Source: Kitasatospora viridis (GTDB lineage: Bacteria; Actinomycetota; Actinomycetes; Streptomycetales; Streptomycetaceae). Taken from it: a stretch of 64,000 nt of DNA. The translations under genes were made by a program, and so were the position numbers. The stretch covers positions 3,557,501-3,621,500 of the forward strand of contig NZ_VIWT01000001.1 in assembly GCF_007829815.1 (NCBI RefSeq). Reading direction: 5' to 3'. Of this stretch, positions 14,522 through 23,529 are shown piece after piece. The first letter of the stretch is position 1. The number at the start of each line of letters is the position of its first letter. Below the pieces are notes generated by a model. The model made no database searches. It had not been told where the DNA came from and saw only the letters and a program-made list of their open reading frames with translations.

Positions 14522-16165
14522 GTGACCAGGAGACACCCCTTCCGCGCCCCCGCCGCGCTGCTCGCCGCCGCCGCACTGGGCGCGGCCCTCGGCCTCACCG
14601 CCCCACCGGCGAGCGCCGCCGCCACCCCCACCGCCACCCACGCCGGCCTGGCTCCCGCGATCGTCTCGCTGGGCGACAGCGCGATCTCCGGCGAGGGCGC
14701 CGGCACCGACACCAGCGACGGCTACTTCCCGGGCACCGACGGGCCCAAGGACTACTGCCACCGCCACCCGCAGTCGGAGATCTTCGACACCGGCCTGTCC
14801 GGAGTCACCGCGATCGACCTGGCCTGCTCCGGCGCCCAGACCGGCGACCTGACCAGCGACCCGGTGCTGGCGCAGACCACCGGCGGCGGCAGCGGCGACT
14901 TCGGCGAGCCCAAGCAGGACGTCCAACTCGCCCAGACCGCCGGCAAGTACGACGTCAAGATGGTCGTGGTGACGATCGGCGCCAACGACGACTTCGACTT
15001 CAGCGGCATCATGGAGAGCTGCCTCGGGCAGTACTTCCCGATCCCCAAGGGCACCGGCTGCCGGGACACCATCGGCAGTGCCGCGATCACCCAGCGGGCC
15101 GCCAAGGTGATCCCCAAGGTGGTGGCCGCGCTCACCGACGTCCGGCAGACCATGCGTCAGGCCGGCTACGCGGACGGCGACTACCAGCTGGTCTTCCAGT
15201 CCTACTTCACCCCGCTCACCCCGGACATCCGCAGCAACGACTACGCGACCAAGATCGCCCAGGGCTGCCCGGCCTACCCGGAGGACATGGCCTGGGGCCA
15301 CAACTGGGTGGTGCCGACCTTCGAGGACGCGCTGCGGCAGGCCGCCGAACAGGTGCCCGGGGTGCGCTACCTGGACCAGCGCCGGGTCTCCTACGGCCAC
15401 GAGGTCTGCGCCGAGATGACCACCTCGCCGTACGAGTACACCAACGGCGACGTGATCGACCTCTCGGAGAACACCCGCAACGGCTGCGACTACCCGATCG
15501 GCATCCTCTCGCTCTGCGAGAACGAGATCCGGCAGTCCTTCCACCTGCGGGTGGCCGGCTACCAGGGCGAGGGCAACTGCCTCGGCGAGTTCTACGACCA
15601 GCCGGCCCGGCAGGAGGCCTACTGCACCCTGGACCAGGGCGACGGCACCACCATCGAGCCGCTCACCCCGGGCCGCCCGTTCGACGACGCCCCGGACGAC
15701 GGCGCCTGGTTCCAGCTCACCAACGCGGCCACCGGCCAGGTGCTCGACCTCTCCGGCGGCGGCACCTACGGCGACAGCACCAACGGCCGGGCCGCGATCG
15801 GCTACCAGGCCACCGGCGGGCTGAACCAGTCCTTCGTCATGGAGGCCAAGCCGGGCGGCAGCTACGAGCTGGACTTCAGCGGCAACCGGAACATGTGCCT
15901 GGACGCCACCGGCGGGGCCACCGGCGCCGGCACCCAGCTGGAGCAGTGGGGCTGCAACGGCGGCGGCAACCAGCACTGGCTGGTCACCCCGTCCGGCTCC
16001 GGCACCTACCGCCTCGCCGACTCGCAGGACCCGTCCGCGGTCGCCACCCTGACCACCGCTCAGGACTCCCAGGGCAACCCGCTGGTCCAGCTCGCCCCCG
16101 ACACCGGCGCGGCCAACCAGCAGTGGCAGCTCACCAAGCTCGGCATCGTCTACCTGCACGGCTGA
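14522..16165 (+). CDS. secreted SGNH/GDSL hydrolase with ricin-type lectin domain
   Basis: Exported esterase or lipase of 547 residues starting at GTG 14522 with GAAGGAG upstream. After the signal peptide (AALLAAAALGAALGLTAPPASA) comes the SGNH domain: block I SLGDSAISGEGAG, DLACSGAQ, and block III IGANDDFDF; six or more cysteines could form disulfides. The last 150 residues form a ricin-B-like beta-trefoil with QxW repeats (NQSFVME, LEQWGCNGGGNQHW, NQQWQL), so the enzyme probably binds a carbohydrate surface. It stands alone between two terminators. The substrate is unknown. Confidence 0.9.
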   Translation: MTRRHPFRAPAALLAAAALGAALGLTAPPASAAATPTATHAGLAPAIVSLGDSAISGEGAGTDTSDGYFPGTDGPKDYCHRHPQSEIFDTGLSGVTAIDLACSGAQTGDLTSDPVLAQTTGGGSGDFGEPKQDVQLAQTAGKYDVKMVVVTIGANDDFDFSGIMESCLGQYFPIPKGTGCRDTIGSAAITQRAAKVIPKVVAALTDVRQTMRQAGYADGDYQLVFQSYFTPLTPDIRSNDYATKIAQGCPAYPEDMAWGHNWVVPTFEDALRQAAEQVPGVRYLDQRRVSYGHEVCAEMTTSPYEYTNGDVIDLSENTRNGCDYPIGILSLCENEIRQSFHLRVAGYQGEGNCLGEFYDQPARQEAYCTLDQGDGTTIEPLTPGRPFDDAPDDGAWFQLTNAATGQVLDLSGGGTYGDSTNGRAAIGYQATGGLNQSFVMEAKPGGSYELDFSGNRNMCLDATGGATGAGTQLEQWGCNGGGNQHWLVTPSGSGTYRLADSQDPSAVATLTTAQDSQGNPLVQLAPDTGAANQQWQLTKLGIVYLHG

Positions 16166-16187
16166 CCGCACACCCTGACACCGCACA

Positions 16188-16235
16188 CCTGACGGTCCGC
16201 CGGGATTGCCCTCCCGGCGGGCCGTCAGGCTTTTT
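16188..16235 (+). terminator. Rho-independent terminator after the GDSL esterase
   Basis: A 17-bp stem (16188-16204 with 16213-16229, one G-T pair) is followed by GCTTTTT, one of the few classical T-tract terminators in the window. Confidence 0.9.
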
Positions 16236-16296
16236 CGCCGATCAGGCAACCTGATCCACGAAGTAGGTGGTCTGGACGGGCGAGGGGGTGGGGCTG

Positions 16297-16845
16297 ATGG
16301 GCAGCTACGACGAGGAGGCGGAGTTCAGCGCGTTCGTCCAGGGCAGGTGGAACGGCCTGGTCCGGACGGCGTACCTGCTGACCGGGAACCGGCACGACGC
16401 GGAGGACCTGGCGCAGACCGCGCTGGCCAAGGCGTACGCGTCCTGGCGCCGCGTCCGCAGCAGCACCAGCCCGGACGCGTACCTGCGCCGGATCCTGGTG
16501 ACCAGCAACATCGACCGCTTCCGCAAGCGCCGCTTGACCGAGTACCCGACCGGCGACCTGCTGGAGCCGAGCGGCCCGCACCCGGCGGACGCCAGCGCAC
16601 AGGTCGACCAGCGCCAGGTGCTCTTCGCCGTGCTCGCCACGCTGCCCGCACGGCAGCGCGCCGTGGTGGTGCTGCGCTACTGGGAGGACCTCGCCGAGGC
16701 GCAGGTCGCCGACGCGCTCGGCTGCTCCATCGGCACCGTCAAGAGCCAGGCCGCCAAGGGGCTGGCCAAGCTGCGCGCCCATCCCGGCCTCACCGACCTC
16801 AGCCCGATGGCCACGACCGACCCCAGATCGAAGGTGCCCGCATGA
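16297..16845 (+). CDS. ECF sigma factor, SigE (Streptomyces) family
   Basis: A 182-residue ECF sigma factor of the SigE-fam_strep type. Region 2 reads FVQGRWNGLVRTAYLLTGN with HDAEDLAQTALAKAY, and region 4 reads LPARQRAVVVLRYWEDLAEA with a helix-turn-helix around ADALGCSIGTVKSQAAKGL. ATG 16297 (MGSYDEEAEF) matches the usual family start. Its stop overlaps the next gene's ATG, so it is made together with a membrane-anchored esterase whose short cytoplasmic N terminus could act on it. The target promoters are unknown. Confidence 0.88.
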   Translation: MGSYDEEAEFSAFVQGRWNGLVRTAYLLTGNRHDAEDLAQTALAKAYASWRRVRSSTSPDAYLRRILVTSNIDRFRKRRLTEYPTGDLLEPSGPHPADASAQVDQRQVLFAVLATLPARQRAVVVLRYWEDLAEAQVADALGCSIGTVKSQAAKGLAKLRAHPGLTDLSPMATTDPRSKVPA

Positions 16846-17939
16846 CCTGGTCTGACGAGGACCACACACCCACCGACGAACCAGGGCTGCGCCACGCCCT
16901 CGCGCACGGCGCGGCGGACATCGTCATCTCCCCGCCGCCGTACGCGCGGATCGTCCGCGACGGCCGCGCGCACCGCCGCCGCCGGGCCGCGGTGCGCAGC
17001 GCCGTCGTCGTGACGGCGGTCGTCGTCCCCGCGCTCACCCTCGCGCTGCTGCCGGGCCGCCACCCGGCTCCACCGCCCGACCGGGCCGCCGCGGTCCCCG
17101 CCGCCGCAGGCCCGGCCACCGCGGCCCCCGCCGCTTCGCACGCCGATTTCACCGCCGCGGCTGACAGCACGGTCCCCCGGGACGTCAAGGTCACCCAGCT
17201 CAACGGGCCGCTCTCCGGGATCGACGCCGAGGTCATGGTCTGGCTCCCGCCGCAGTACGACGACCCCGCCTACCGGGACCGCAGCTTCCCGGTCGTGGAG
17301 CTGCTCCCCGGCCAAGGAGCCCCGAGCAGCATCTGGTTCAGCCGCCTGAACGCCTCGGATCAGCTCAAGCCGATGATCGCGAACGGCTCGGCGCTGCCGT
17401 TCATCCTGGTCGCGCCGCGCTTCACCGGCCTCGGCGGCGTCCAGGACACCGGCTGCGCGGACCTGCCCGGCCGGCCGAAGGCCGAGACCTGGCTCACCCG
17501 CGACGTCCCGCAGCTCGTCCTCGACAACTTCCGCGCCGAACCCGCCCCCCAGCACTGGGCGGTGGCCGGCTACTCGGCGGGCGGCCAGTGCGCGACCCGG
17601 CTGGCCATCGCCCACCCCGACCGCTACGGCGCGGGGGTGAGCCTGAGCGGCGTCAACGACCCCGCCGGGGACCCGACCAGCCCCGTCGGCCGCGACAAGA
17701 CCCTGCGCACCCAGGACAACCCGCTGCTGATGCTCCGTCGGGCCGCCCGGCCGCCGGCCGTCGCCCTCTACGCGGCGGGCGCCAAGGGCGACGGACTGGA
17801 GGACGGCCAGGCGCTGGCCGCGGCGGCCGAGCCGCCGACCACCGTCACGGTCGGCGAACTCGTCGGCCCGCGCGACCTCCCGCTCTGGCGGGGCGCCCTG
17901 CCGGCGGTCTTCGACTGGCTCTCCCGGCGACTCAAGTGA
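16842..17939 (+). CDS. membrane-anchored alpha/beta-hydrolase (esterase-D-like) coupled to the sigma gene
   Basis: A 365-residue protein with a cytoplasmic N terminus of about 50 residues (includes a basic HRRRRAAVR), one membrane segment (AVVVTAVVVPALTLALL), a Pro/Ala linker and an extracellular esterase domain of the esterase-D/antigen 85 type. The nucleophile is Ser245 in AGYSAGGQ; MVWLPPQYDDPAYRD and ASSIWF-like segments fit the family. In this sigma family the second gene often encodes a membrane regulator, so the N terminus may work as an anti-sigma segment fused to an enzyme; that is inference. An 88-base gap separates it from a paralogous lipoprotein. Confidence 0.82.
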   Translation: MTWSDEDHTPTDEPGLRHALAHGAADIVISPPPYARIVRDGRAHRRRRAAVRSAVVVTAVVVPALTLALLPGRHPAPPPDRAAAVPAAAGPATAAPAASHADFTAAADSTVPRDVKVTQLNGPLSGIDAEVMVWLPPQYDDPAYRDRSFPVVELLPGQGAPSSIWFSRLNASDQLKPMIANGSALPFILVAPRFTGLGGVQDTGCADLPGRPKAETWLTRDVPQLVLDNFRAEPAPQHWAVAGYSAGGQCATRLAIAHPDRYGAGVSLSGVNDPAGDPTSPVGRDKTLRTQDNPLLMLRRAARPPAVALYAAGAKGDGLEDGQALAAAAEPPTTVTVGELVGPRDLPLWRGALPAVFDWLSRRLK

Positions 17940-18027
17940 CCTGGCGGGACCTGGCAACTTCGCGCGCCGGTCCAGCGTCATTGATCGTGAACGGCCGGCC
18001 ACTCCACCCGAGGAAGGTGCGCCAGGC

Positions 18028-19122
18028 GTGATACCGATCGGAGCGTCCCCCACCGTGCGACAGCCGCAGTCCCAGCCCACCCGTATCCGCGCGGTCCTGG
18101 CCGGCGTGACCGCGCTGGCCCTGTCCGCCGCGCTGGCGGCCTGCAGTGGTGGCAGCAGCGGCACTCCGGCCGCCGACGCCAAGGCGGGCGGCGGCGCGGC
18201 GGCCTCCGCGCCGGCCGGCTCGGGCGCCCCGGCGGCGCCGGTCCCGACGGGCGGCAGCGCGGCGCCGGCGGGTGCCAAGGTCGTCATGCCGACCGGGCCG
18301 GCCGCCAACCTGAAGAAGGCCCGGGACACCAAGGCCGGCCCGATCATGATGACCACCCTGGCGGGCCCCAAGTCCGGTGTCTCCGCCGACGTCTGGGTCT
18401 GGCTGCCGCCGCAGTACAACGACCCCAAGTACGCGCACTACGGCTTCCCCGTGCTCACCCTCTACGCGGGCGGTCAGAGCAACGGCTACAACACCTGGAC
18501 CGACGAGCACCAGCTGCCGATCCAGGACATCGACGCCCAGCTCGCCCAGCAGCAGAAGGCGCACCCCTTCATCATGATCATGCCGGTGCAGAACCTGACG
18601 GGCGACGAGCACCACTCCTTCGACTGCTCCGACATCCCCGGCCAGCCCAAGATGGGCACCTGGATGTCCCAGGACGTCCCGGACTTCGTCCGGGCCAACT
18701 TCCGCACCCTCAAGGGCCGGGACAGCTGGGGCCTGATGGGCGCCTCCAGCGGCGCCGACTGCAGCGCCAAGCTGGCCATGCAGCACCCCGACCTCTTCAA
18801 GGCCGCCGTGGCGATCGACGGCGACTTCGTCGCGGACTCCTGGTCCTGGAAGGGCCACGAGGCCGAGCAGGCCGCCAACAGCCCCGACAAGCTGATCGCC
18901 AGCAGCAAGGCCGATGTCCGGATACTCGCCACCGCCGGCGGCGGCAGCGCCTACGAGGTGGGCGTGGTCAAGCGGTGGATGGCCAAGGCCGCCGCGCCGA
19001 CCACCGTCGAGTACTACGAGGAGCCCGGCGGCGAGCACAGCACCGTCGACTTCGGGAAGCTGATCCCGATGAGCCTGGACTGGCTCACCAAGAACCTCAC
19101 CGGCCCGCAGAGCGACAGCTGA
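18028..19122 (+). CDS. esterase-like lipoprotein, paralogue of the preceding gene
   Basis: A 364-residue lipoprotein: the signal peptide ends in LAACSGGSSG, with the lipobox cysteine near residue 38, then a Gly/Ala/Pro linker and the same alpha/beta-hydrolase domain as its neighbour (VWVWLPPQYNDPKYAHYGFP; nucleophile Ser240 in MGASSGAD; HSTVDF as probable histidine region). GTG 18028 has GAGGAAGG 10 bases upstream. The two paralogues probably arose by tandem duplication and act on the same surface substrate, one tethered by a helix and one by lipid. The substrate is unknown. Confidence 0.85.
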   Translation: MIPIGASPTVRQPQSQPTRIRAVLAGVTALALSAALAACSGGSSGTPAADAKAGGGAAASAPAGSGAPAAPVPTGGSAAPAGAKVVMPTGPAANLKKARDTKAGPIMMTTLAGPKSGVSADVWVWLPPQYNDPKYAHYGFPVLTLYAGGQSNGYNTWTDEHQLPIQDIDAQLAQQQKAHPFIMIMPVQNLTGDEHHSFDCSDIPGQPKMGTWMSQDVPDFVRANFRTLKGRDSWGLMGASSGADCSAKLAMQHPDLFKAAVAIDGDFVADSWSWKGHEAEQAANSPDKLIASSKADVRILATAGGGSAYEVGVVKRWMAKAAAPTTVEYYEEPGGEHSTVDFGKLIPMSLDWLTKNLTGPQSDS

Positions 19123-19133
19123 CGACCCGTGCT

Positions 19134-19177
19134 GCCCTGACGGTCAGTCAGCGAAGCCGTTGACGGACCGTCAGGGC
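19134..19177. terminator. bidirectional terminator
   Basis: A 12-bp stem (GCCCTGACGGTC at 19134-19145 with GACCGTCAGGGC at 19166-19177) lies between the convergent lipoprotein gene and the minus-strand gene at 19,171, overlapping the latter's stop codon. Confidence 0.75.
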
Positions 19178-19653
19178 CAGACCAGGCAGTACAGCTGGTG
19201 CCCCGCGTCGTGCAGCCGGTTCGCGAAGTCCTGCCACTCGTGCAGCATCGAGTAGATGACGAAGGCGTCGCGCGGACCGCGGCGGTCCGGGACGGTCGAC
19301 CAGATGAAGGCGGCGGCGCCGAGCTCGGTCTCGTCGGCCTTGCGCAGCGGTTCCACGACGGTGGAGGGCAGCTGGACCACGGCGTAGTCGGGGTGCAGGA
19401 CGACCAGTTCGAGCGGCGGGACCTGGTGCAGCGGGACGCCCTGGATGCCGGTGAGCACCATCGCGCTCATCGTCTCCGGCTTGATCTTGGTGGAGAGGTG
19501 GCCGTTGGGCGAGCCGCTGGTCTCCATCAGGTCGCCGAGCCGGCCGAGCGAACCGAGCTCGCCGGCGTCCAGCCCGAGACCCCCGGGGCCCAGCGCGGTG
19601 GGGACTCTGGCGGCGGTGGCGCGGTCGGGTGCCCCGAAGTACTTGTACGTCAC
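19171..19653 (-). CDS. conserved hypothetical protein
   Basis: A 160-residue soluble protein with no signal peptide or membrane segment. GTG 19653 (VTYKYFGAPDRATAARV) was chosen: YxYFGAPDRATA looks like a natural N terminus and the codons upstream encode low-complexity Ala/Gly/Arg. A central part (LVVLHPDYAVVQLPSTVVEPL) alternates strands, and the C terminus is aromatic (HEWQDFANRLHDAGHQLYCLVWP). I believe similar proteins occur across Streptomyces but know no function. It diverges from hemL. Confidence 0.7.
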   Translation of the reverse strand: MTYKYFGAPDRATAARVPTALGPGGLGLDAGELGSLGRLGDLMETSGSPNGHLSTKIKPETMSAMVLTGIQGVPLHQVPPLELVVLHPDYAVVQLPSTVVEPLRKADETELGAAAFIWSTVPDRRGPRDAFVIYSMLHEWQDFANRLHDAGHQLYCLVWP

Positions 19654-20037
19654 CCCCACGCGACCTTCACCCCGCCTTCCCCTTCCCGCTCGGGCTGCCT
19701 TGCGGCCTGCCCCCGCGGCCTCCTCGAAGCCGTCCTGCTCCTCGGACACTCGGACCATCCTCACCGGAATTCGCCGGAATCGACAGACCCCCGGGCCCTC
19801 GGCGTCCCGCCGAAGGCCCCATTTTCCCGTTGTGCCGCCGCTGTGCGACCGAAACCGGACATCTCGGCCGGATCCCGACGCCTTCCCCGGACCGTGGCCC
19901 GGGGTTCGTCACATCCAGTGTGCGGGATGAATCGACCCGTGGCCGCACACGGATCATCGTTCCAGATGATCGGGTCCGACATGCAGAGGTAAAGGACACG
20001 ATTTGAGACCGGAGCCGGTTTGAGAGGATGGGGTCTC
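19654..20037. other. 384-base gap upstream of hemL
   Basis: No gene was found. It contains the inverted repeat GATCATC / GATGATC (19952-19958 and 19965-19971, 6-base spacer) about 67 bases before hemL, a possible operator. A convincing promoter pair for hemL was not identified. Confidence 0.5.
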
Positions 20038-21360
20038 GTGAGCTACCCGTATGAAGCCCCTCAGTCCCAAGCGCTCTTCGACCGCGCGGCGGCCGTGACC
20101 CCCGGCGGCGTCAACTCGCCGGTCCGCGCCTTCCGTGCGGTGGGCGGCACGCCGCGGTTCATGGTGTCCGGCAGCGGCCCCTACCTGACCGACGCCGACG
20201 GTCGCGAGTACGTCGACCTGGTCTGCTCGTGGGGGCCGATGCTCCTCGGCCACGCCCACCCGGCGGTGATCGAGGCCGTGCAGCGGGCCGTGGTCCGCGG
20301 CACCTCCTTCGGCACCCCCGGCGAGGGCGAGGTGGAGCTGGCCGAGGAGATCGTCGCCCGGGTCGCCCCGGTCGAGCAGGTCCGGCTGGTCTCCTCCGGC
20401 ACCGAGGCCACCATGTCCGCGATCCGACTGGCCCGCGGCTTCACCGGCCGGGCCAAGATCGTGAAGTTCGCCGGCTGCTACCACGGCCACGTGGACTCGC
20501 TGCTGGCCGCCGCCGGCTCCGGCCTGGCCACCTTCGCGCTGCCCGACACCCCCGGCGTCACCGGCGCCCAGGCCGGCGACACCATCGTGCTGCCCTACAA
20601 CGACCTGGCCGCCGTCGAGCAGGCCTTCGCCCAGCACCCCGGCGAGATCGCCGCGGTGATCACCGAGGCCTCGCCCGGCAACATGGGCGTGGTCCCGCCG
20701 CTGCCCGGCTTCAACGGCGGGCTGGCCAAGCTCTGCCGGGAGAACGGCGCGCTCTTCGTCTCCGACGAGGTGATGACCGGTTTCCGCGTCTCCAAGGCCG
20801 GCTGGTACGGCCTGGAGGCGGCCCACGAGGGCTGGGCCCCGGACCTGCTGACCTTCGGCAAGGTCATGGGCGGCGGCTTCCCGGCCGCGGCCTTCGGCGG
20901 CCGGGCCGACGTGATGGCCCAGCTGGCCCCGGCCGGCCCGGTCTACCAGGCCGGCACCCTCTCCGGGAACCCGATCGCCACCGCCGCCGGCCTGGCCCAG
21001 CTGCGCAACTGCACCGACGAGGTCTACGCCACCGTGGACCGGGTCGCCGGGACCGTCTCCGGCCTGGTCACCGAGGCGCTGGCCAAGGAGGGCGTGGCGC
21101 ACCGGGTGCAGAAGGCCGGCAGCATGTTCTCGGTCTTCTTCACCGAGCGGCCGGTCACCGACTACGCCTCGGCGAAGACCCAGGAGTCCTTCCGGTTCAC
21201 CGCCTTCTTCCACAGCCTGCTGGCCGACGGCGTCTACCTGCCGCCGTCCGCCTTCGAGTCCTGGTTCGTCTCGGCGGCCCACGACGAGCGGGCGATCGAG
21301 CGGATCGCCGCTGCCCTGCCCGCCGCGGCCCGCGCCGCGGCGGCCGCCACCGCGAACTGA
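20038..21360 (+). CDS. hemL: glutamate-1-semialdehyde 2,1-aminomutase
   Basis: PLP enzyme that turns glutamate-1-semialdehyde, the HemA product, into 5-aminolevulinate for HemB. The 440-residue protein has [10 protein letters not shown], the PLP region [27 protein letters not shown] and the Schiff-base lysine in [21 protein letters not shown] 20038 (VSYPYEAP) was chosen because SYPYEAP begins known Streptomyces HemL; GAGAGG lies 10 bases upstream. A TTG at 20020 is less likely. The gene starts a unit with the histidine phosphatase 11 bases downstream. Confidence 0.96.
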   Translation: MSYPYEAPQSQALFDRAAAVTPGGVNSPVRAFRAVGGTPRFMVSGSGPYLTDADGREYVDLVCSWGPMLLGHAHPAVIEAVQRAVVRGTSFGTPGEGEVELAEEIVARVAPVEQVRLVSSGTEATMSAIRLARGFTGRAKIVKFAGCYHGHVDSLLAAAGSGLATFALPDTPGVTGAQAGDTIVLPYNDLAAVEQAFAQHPGEIAAVITEASPGNMGVVPPLPGFNGGLAKLCRENGALFVSDEVMTGFRVSKAGWYGLEAAHEGWAPDLLTFGKVMGGGFPAAAFGGRADVMAQLAPAGPVYQAGTLSGNPIATAAGLAQLRNCTDEVYATVDRVAGTVSGLVTEALAKEGVAHRVQKAGSMFSVFFTERPVTDYASAKTQESFRFTAFFHSLLADGVYLPPSAFESWFVSAAHDERAIERIAAALPAAARAAAAATAN

Positions 21361-21371
21361 TTGGACATCCA

Positions 21372-22049
21372 ATGAGCGAGATCACTGTGGTGCACCTGAT
21401 GCGCCACGGCGAGGTGCACAACCCGGAGGGCGTGCTCTACGGCCGGCTGCCCGGCTACCACCTCTCCGACCTCGGCCGGCAGATGGCCGACCGGGTGGCC
21501 GAGCACCTGGCGGACCGGGACATCACCCACGTGGTGGCCTCGCCGCTGGAGCGCGCCCAGGAGACCGCCGGGCCGATCGGCAAGGCGCACGGGCTGGACA
21601 TCGCGGTGGACCAGCGGCTGATCGAGGCCGGCAACGTCTTCGAGGGCAAGGTCTTCGGGGTCGGCGACGGCGCGCTGAAGAACCCGTCCGCCTGGAAGTA
21701 CCTGACCAACCCGTTCCGGCCGTCCTGGGGCGAGCCCTACATCGACCTCGCGGTGCGGATGATGGCCGCGCTGGCCGCCGCCCGGGACGCCGCCCGGGGC
21801 CACGAGGCGGTCGCGGTCAGCCACCAGTCGCCGATCTGGATCGCCCGCTCGTTCGCCGAGAAGCGCCGGCTCTGGCACGACCCGCGCAAGCGGCAGTGCT
21901 CGCTGGCCTCGCTCACCAGCTTCACCTACGAGGGCGACCGGCTGGTCTCGATCGGCTACCGCGAGCCGGCCCGCGACCTGCTGCCGGCCCACCTGAGCGG
22001 CAAGGGGCGCAAGGGCGACGCGCCGGTGGCCAAGAGCTTCGGGGCCTAA
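21372..22049 (+). CDS. histidine phosphatase family protein
   Basis: A 225-residue phosphoglycerate-mutase-like enzyme. The catalytic motif is LMRHGEVHNPEGVLYGR near the N terminus, with the second arginine in SPLERAQETA, the acid region RLIEAGN and the second histidine in AVAVSHQSPIW. It lies 11 bases after hemL and directly before the cytochrome c maturation genes, a conserved Streptomyces order as I recall. The substrate is unknown; many such proteins are general phosphatases. Confidence 0.87.
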   Translation: MSEITVVHLMRHGEVHNPEGVLYGRLPGYHLSDLGRQMADRVAEHLADRDITHVVASPLERAQETAGPIGKAHGLDIAVDQRLIEAGNVFEGKVFGVGDGALKNPSAWKYLTNPFRPSWGEPYIDLAVRMMAALAAARDAARGHEAVAVSHQSPIWIARSFAEKRRLWHDPRKRQCSLASLTSFTYEGDRLVSIGYREPARDLLPAHLSGKGRKGDAPVAKSFGA

Positions 22050-22101
22050 CCACCTGCGCCGAGCCTGGCCGGAGTTCCTTAGAACGGCTTTACACCCGCA
22101 G

Positions 22102-22141
22102 TTCAGCGGGGGTCCGACACACGAGGGCGGACCCCCCTGAA
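22102..22141 (+). terminator. terminator after the histidine phosphatase
   Basis: A stem of about 14 bp (TTCAGCGGGGGTCCG with CGGACCCCCCTGAA, one bulge) lies 52 bases past the stop and 31 bases before the next start. Confidence 0.6.
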
Positions 22142-22172
22142 CCGGCCAGAAGTGCCATGCGAAACTTTTCAC

Positions 22173-22769
22173 ATGTCTGGTACGCCCCGCCTCCGTACGG
22201 CCGCCCTGCTCACCGCGGCGGCCGCTGTCCTGACCCTGGCCGGCTGCAGCTCATCGGGCGGCGGGAGCGGTGACGCCCAGGCCGGTTTCGTCTCCGGGAA
22301 CGGCGGACTGGACACCGTCCCGCTGAGCGCCCGCAAGCCCGCCCCGGCCATCGGCGGCAACGACCTGGAGGGCAAGCCCATCGCGCTCTCCGACTACAAG
22401 GGCGAGGTCGTGGTGGTCAACATCTGGGGCTCCTGGTGCTCGCCCTGCCGGGCCGAGGCCAAGGGCCTGGAGCAGGTCTACGAGAAGTACAAGTCGCAGG
22501 GCGTCCAGTTCGTCGGGATCAACACCCGGGACACCGACCCGACCAACGCCAAGCGGTTCGAGGACGTCAACGGGATCAGCTACCCGAGCATCTACGACCC
22601 GGACGGCACCCAGATCCTCAAGTTCCCCAAGGGCAGCCTGAACCCGCAGTCGATCCCGACCACCATGGTGATCGACCGCCAGGGCCGGCTGGCCGCCCGG
22701 GCGATGAAGGGCCTCACCCCCGACGAGCTGACCACGCTGGTCGCGCCGATCGTCGCGGAGAAGCAGTGA
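22173..22769 (+). CDS. resA: thiol-disulfide lipoprotein, ResA/TlpA type
   Basis: Extracytoplasmic reductase that keeps apocytochrome c haem-binding cysteines reduced. The 198-residue protein has a lipoprotein signal ending LTLAGCSSSG and a thioredoxin domain with the active site WGSWCSPCRAE (Cys89 and Cys92) and the cis-proline in SIPTTMVIDRQG. ATG 22173 is preferred over the upstream GTG 22152 because the signal peptide starts there. The stop overlaps the ccdA start (GTGA). Electrons should come from CcdA next door. The symbol is by analogy; TlpA would be equally acceptable. Confidence 0.88.
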   Translation: MSGTPRLRTAALLTAAAAVLTLAGCSSSGGGSGDAQAGFVSGNGGLDTVPLSARKPAPAIGGNDLEGKPIALSDYKGEVVVVNIWGSWCSPCRAEAKGLEQVYEKYKSQGVQFVGINTRDTDPTNAKRFEDVNGISYPSIYDPDGTQILKFPKGSLNPQSIPTTMVIDRQGRLAARAMKGLTPDELTTLVAPIVAEKQ

Positions 22770-23527
22770 TCCTCGCGGACAACTACCAGACGGTCTCCAG
22801 CGGACCGCTGCTGCTCGCGATCCCGATCGCGGTGGCGGCCGGGCTGGTCTCCTTCTTCTCGCCGTGCGTCCTCCCGCTGGTCCCCGGCTACCTCTCCTAC
22901 GTGACCGGCTTCTCGGCCGCCGACCTGGCCGACGCCGAGGGCCGCAAGCGCGGCCGGATGCTGCTCGGCTCGCTGCTGTTCATCGCCGGCTTCGCGGCCG
23001 TCTTCATCTCGTTCGGCGCGCTCTTCGGCTACTTCGGCAACACCCTCAGGGACGAGCGGCGGACCATCAACCTGGTGATGGGCGGGCTGACCATCCTGAT
23101 GGGCCTGGCCTTCGCCGGTCTGCTCCCCGGGTTCAGCAACCGCGAGTTCCGCTCGCACCGGCGCCCGGTGGTCGGCCTGATCGGCGCGCCGCTGCTCGGC
23201 ATCGTCTTCGGGCTCGGCTGGGCCCCGTGCACCGGGCCGACCATGGGGGCGCTGCTCTCGCTGTCGGCCACCCAGGCCAGCGCCGGGCGCGGCGCGTTCC
23301 TGATGGCCGTCTACTGCCTGGGCCTGGGCATACCGTTCATCGCGGCGGCCCTGGCCTTCCGCAAGGCGATCGGTGCCTTCGGCTTCATCAAGCGCCACTA
23401 CCAGTGGGTGATGCGGATCGGCGGCGGCATGCTGGTCGCCGTCGGGGTGCTGCTGGTCACCGGTGGCTGGGACTACCTGGTGAACCAGCTTCAATACATC
23501 GCCCCCAGCGGCGAGATCGGAATCTGA
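22766..23527 (+). CDS. ccdA: cytochrome c biogenesis protein CcdA
   Basis: Membrane thiol shuttle moving electrons from cytoplasmic thioredoxin to the ResA-like protein outside. The 253-residue protein has six predicted membrane segments and the two redox cysteines in FFSPCVLPLVPGY and GWAPCTGPTMGA, the hallmark of this family. The start is GTG 22766, overlapping the upstream stop. It is the second gene of the four-gene System II cytochrome c assembly operon. Confidence 0.93.
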   Translation: MILADNYQTVSSGPLLLAIPIAVAAGLVSFFSPCVLPLVPGYLSYVTGFSAADLADAEGRKRGRMLLGSLLFIAGFAAVFISFGALFGYFGNTLRDERRTINLVMGGLTILMGLAFAGLLPGFSNREFRSHRRPVVGLIGAPLLGIVFGLGWAPCTGPTMGALLSLSATQASAGRGAFLMAVYCLGLGIPFIAAALAFRKAIGAFGFIKRHYQWVMRIGGGMLVAVGVLLVTGGWDYLVNQLQYIAPSGEIGI

Positions 23528-23529
23528 CC

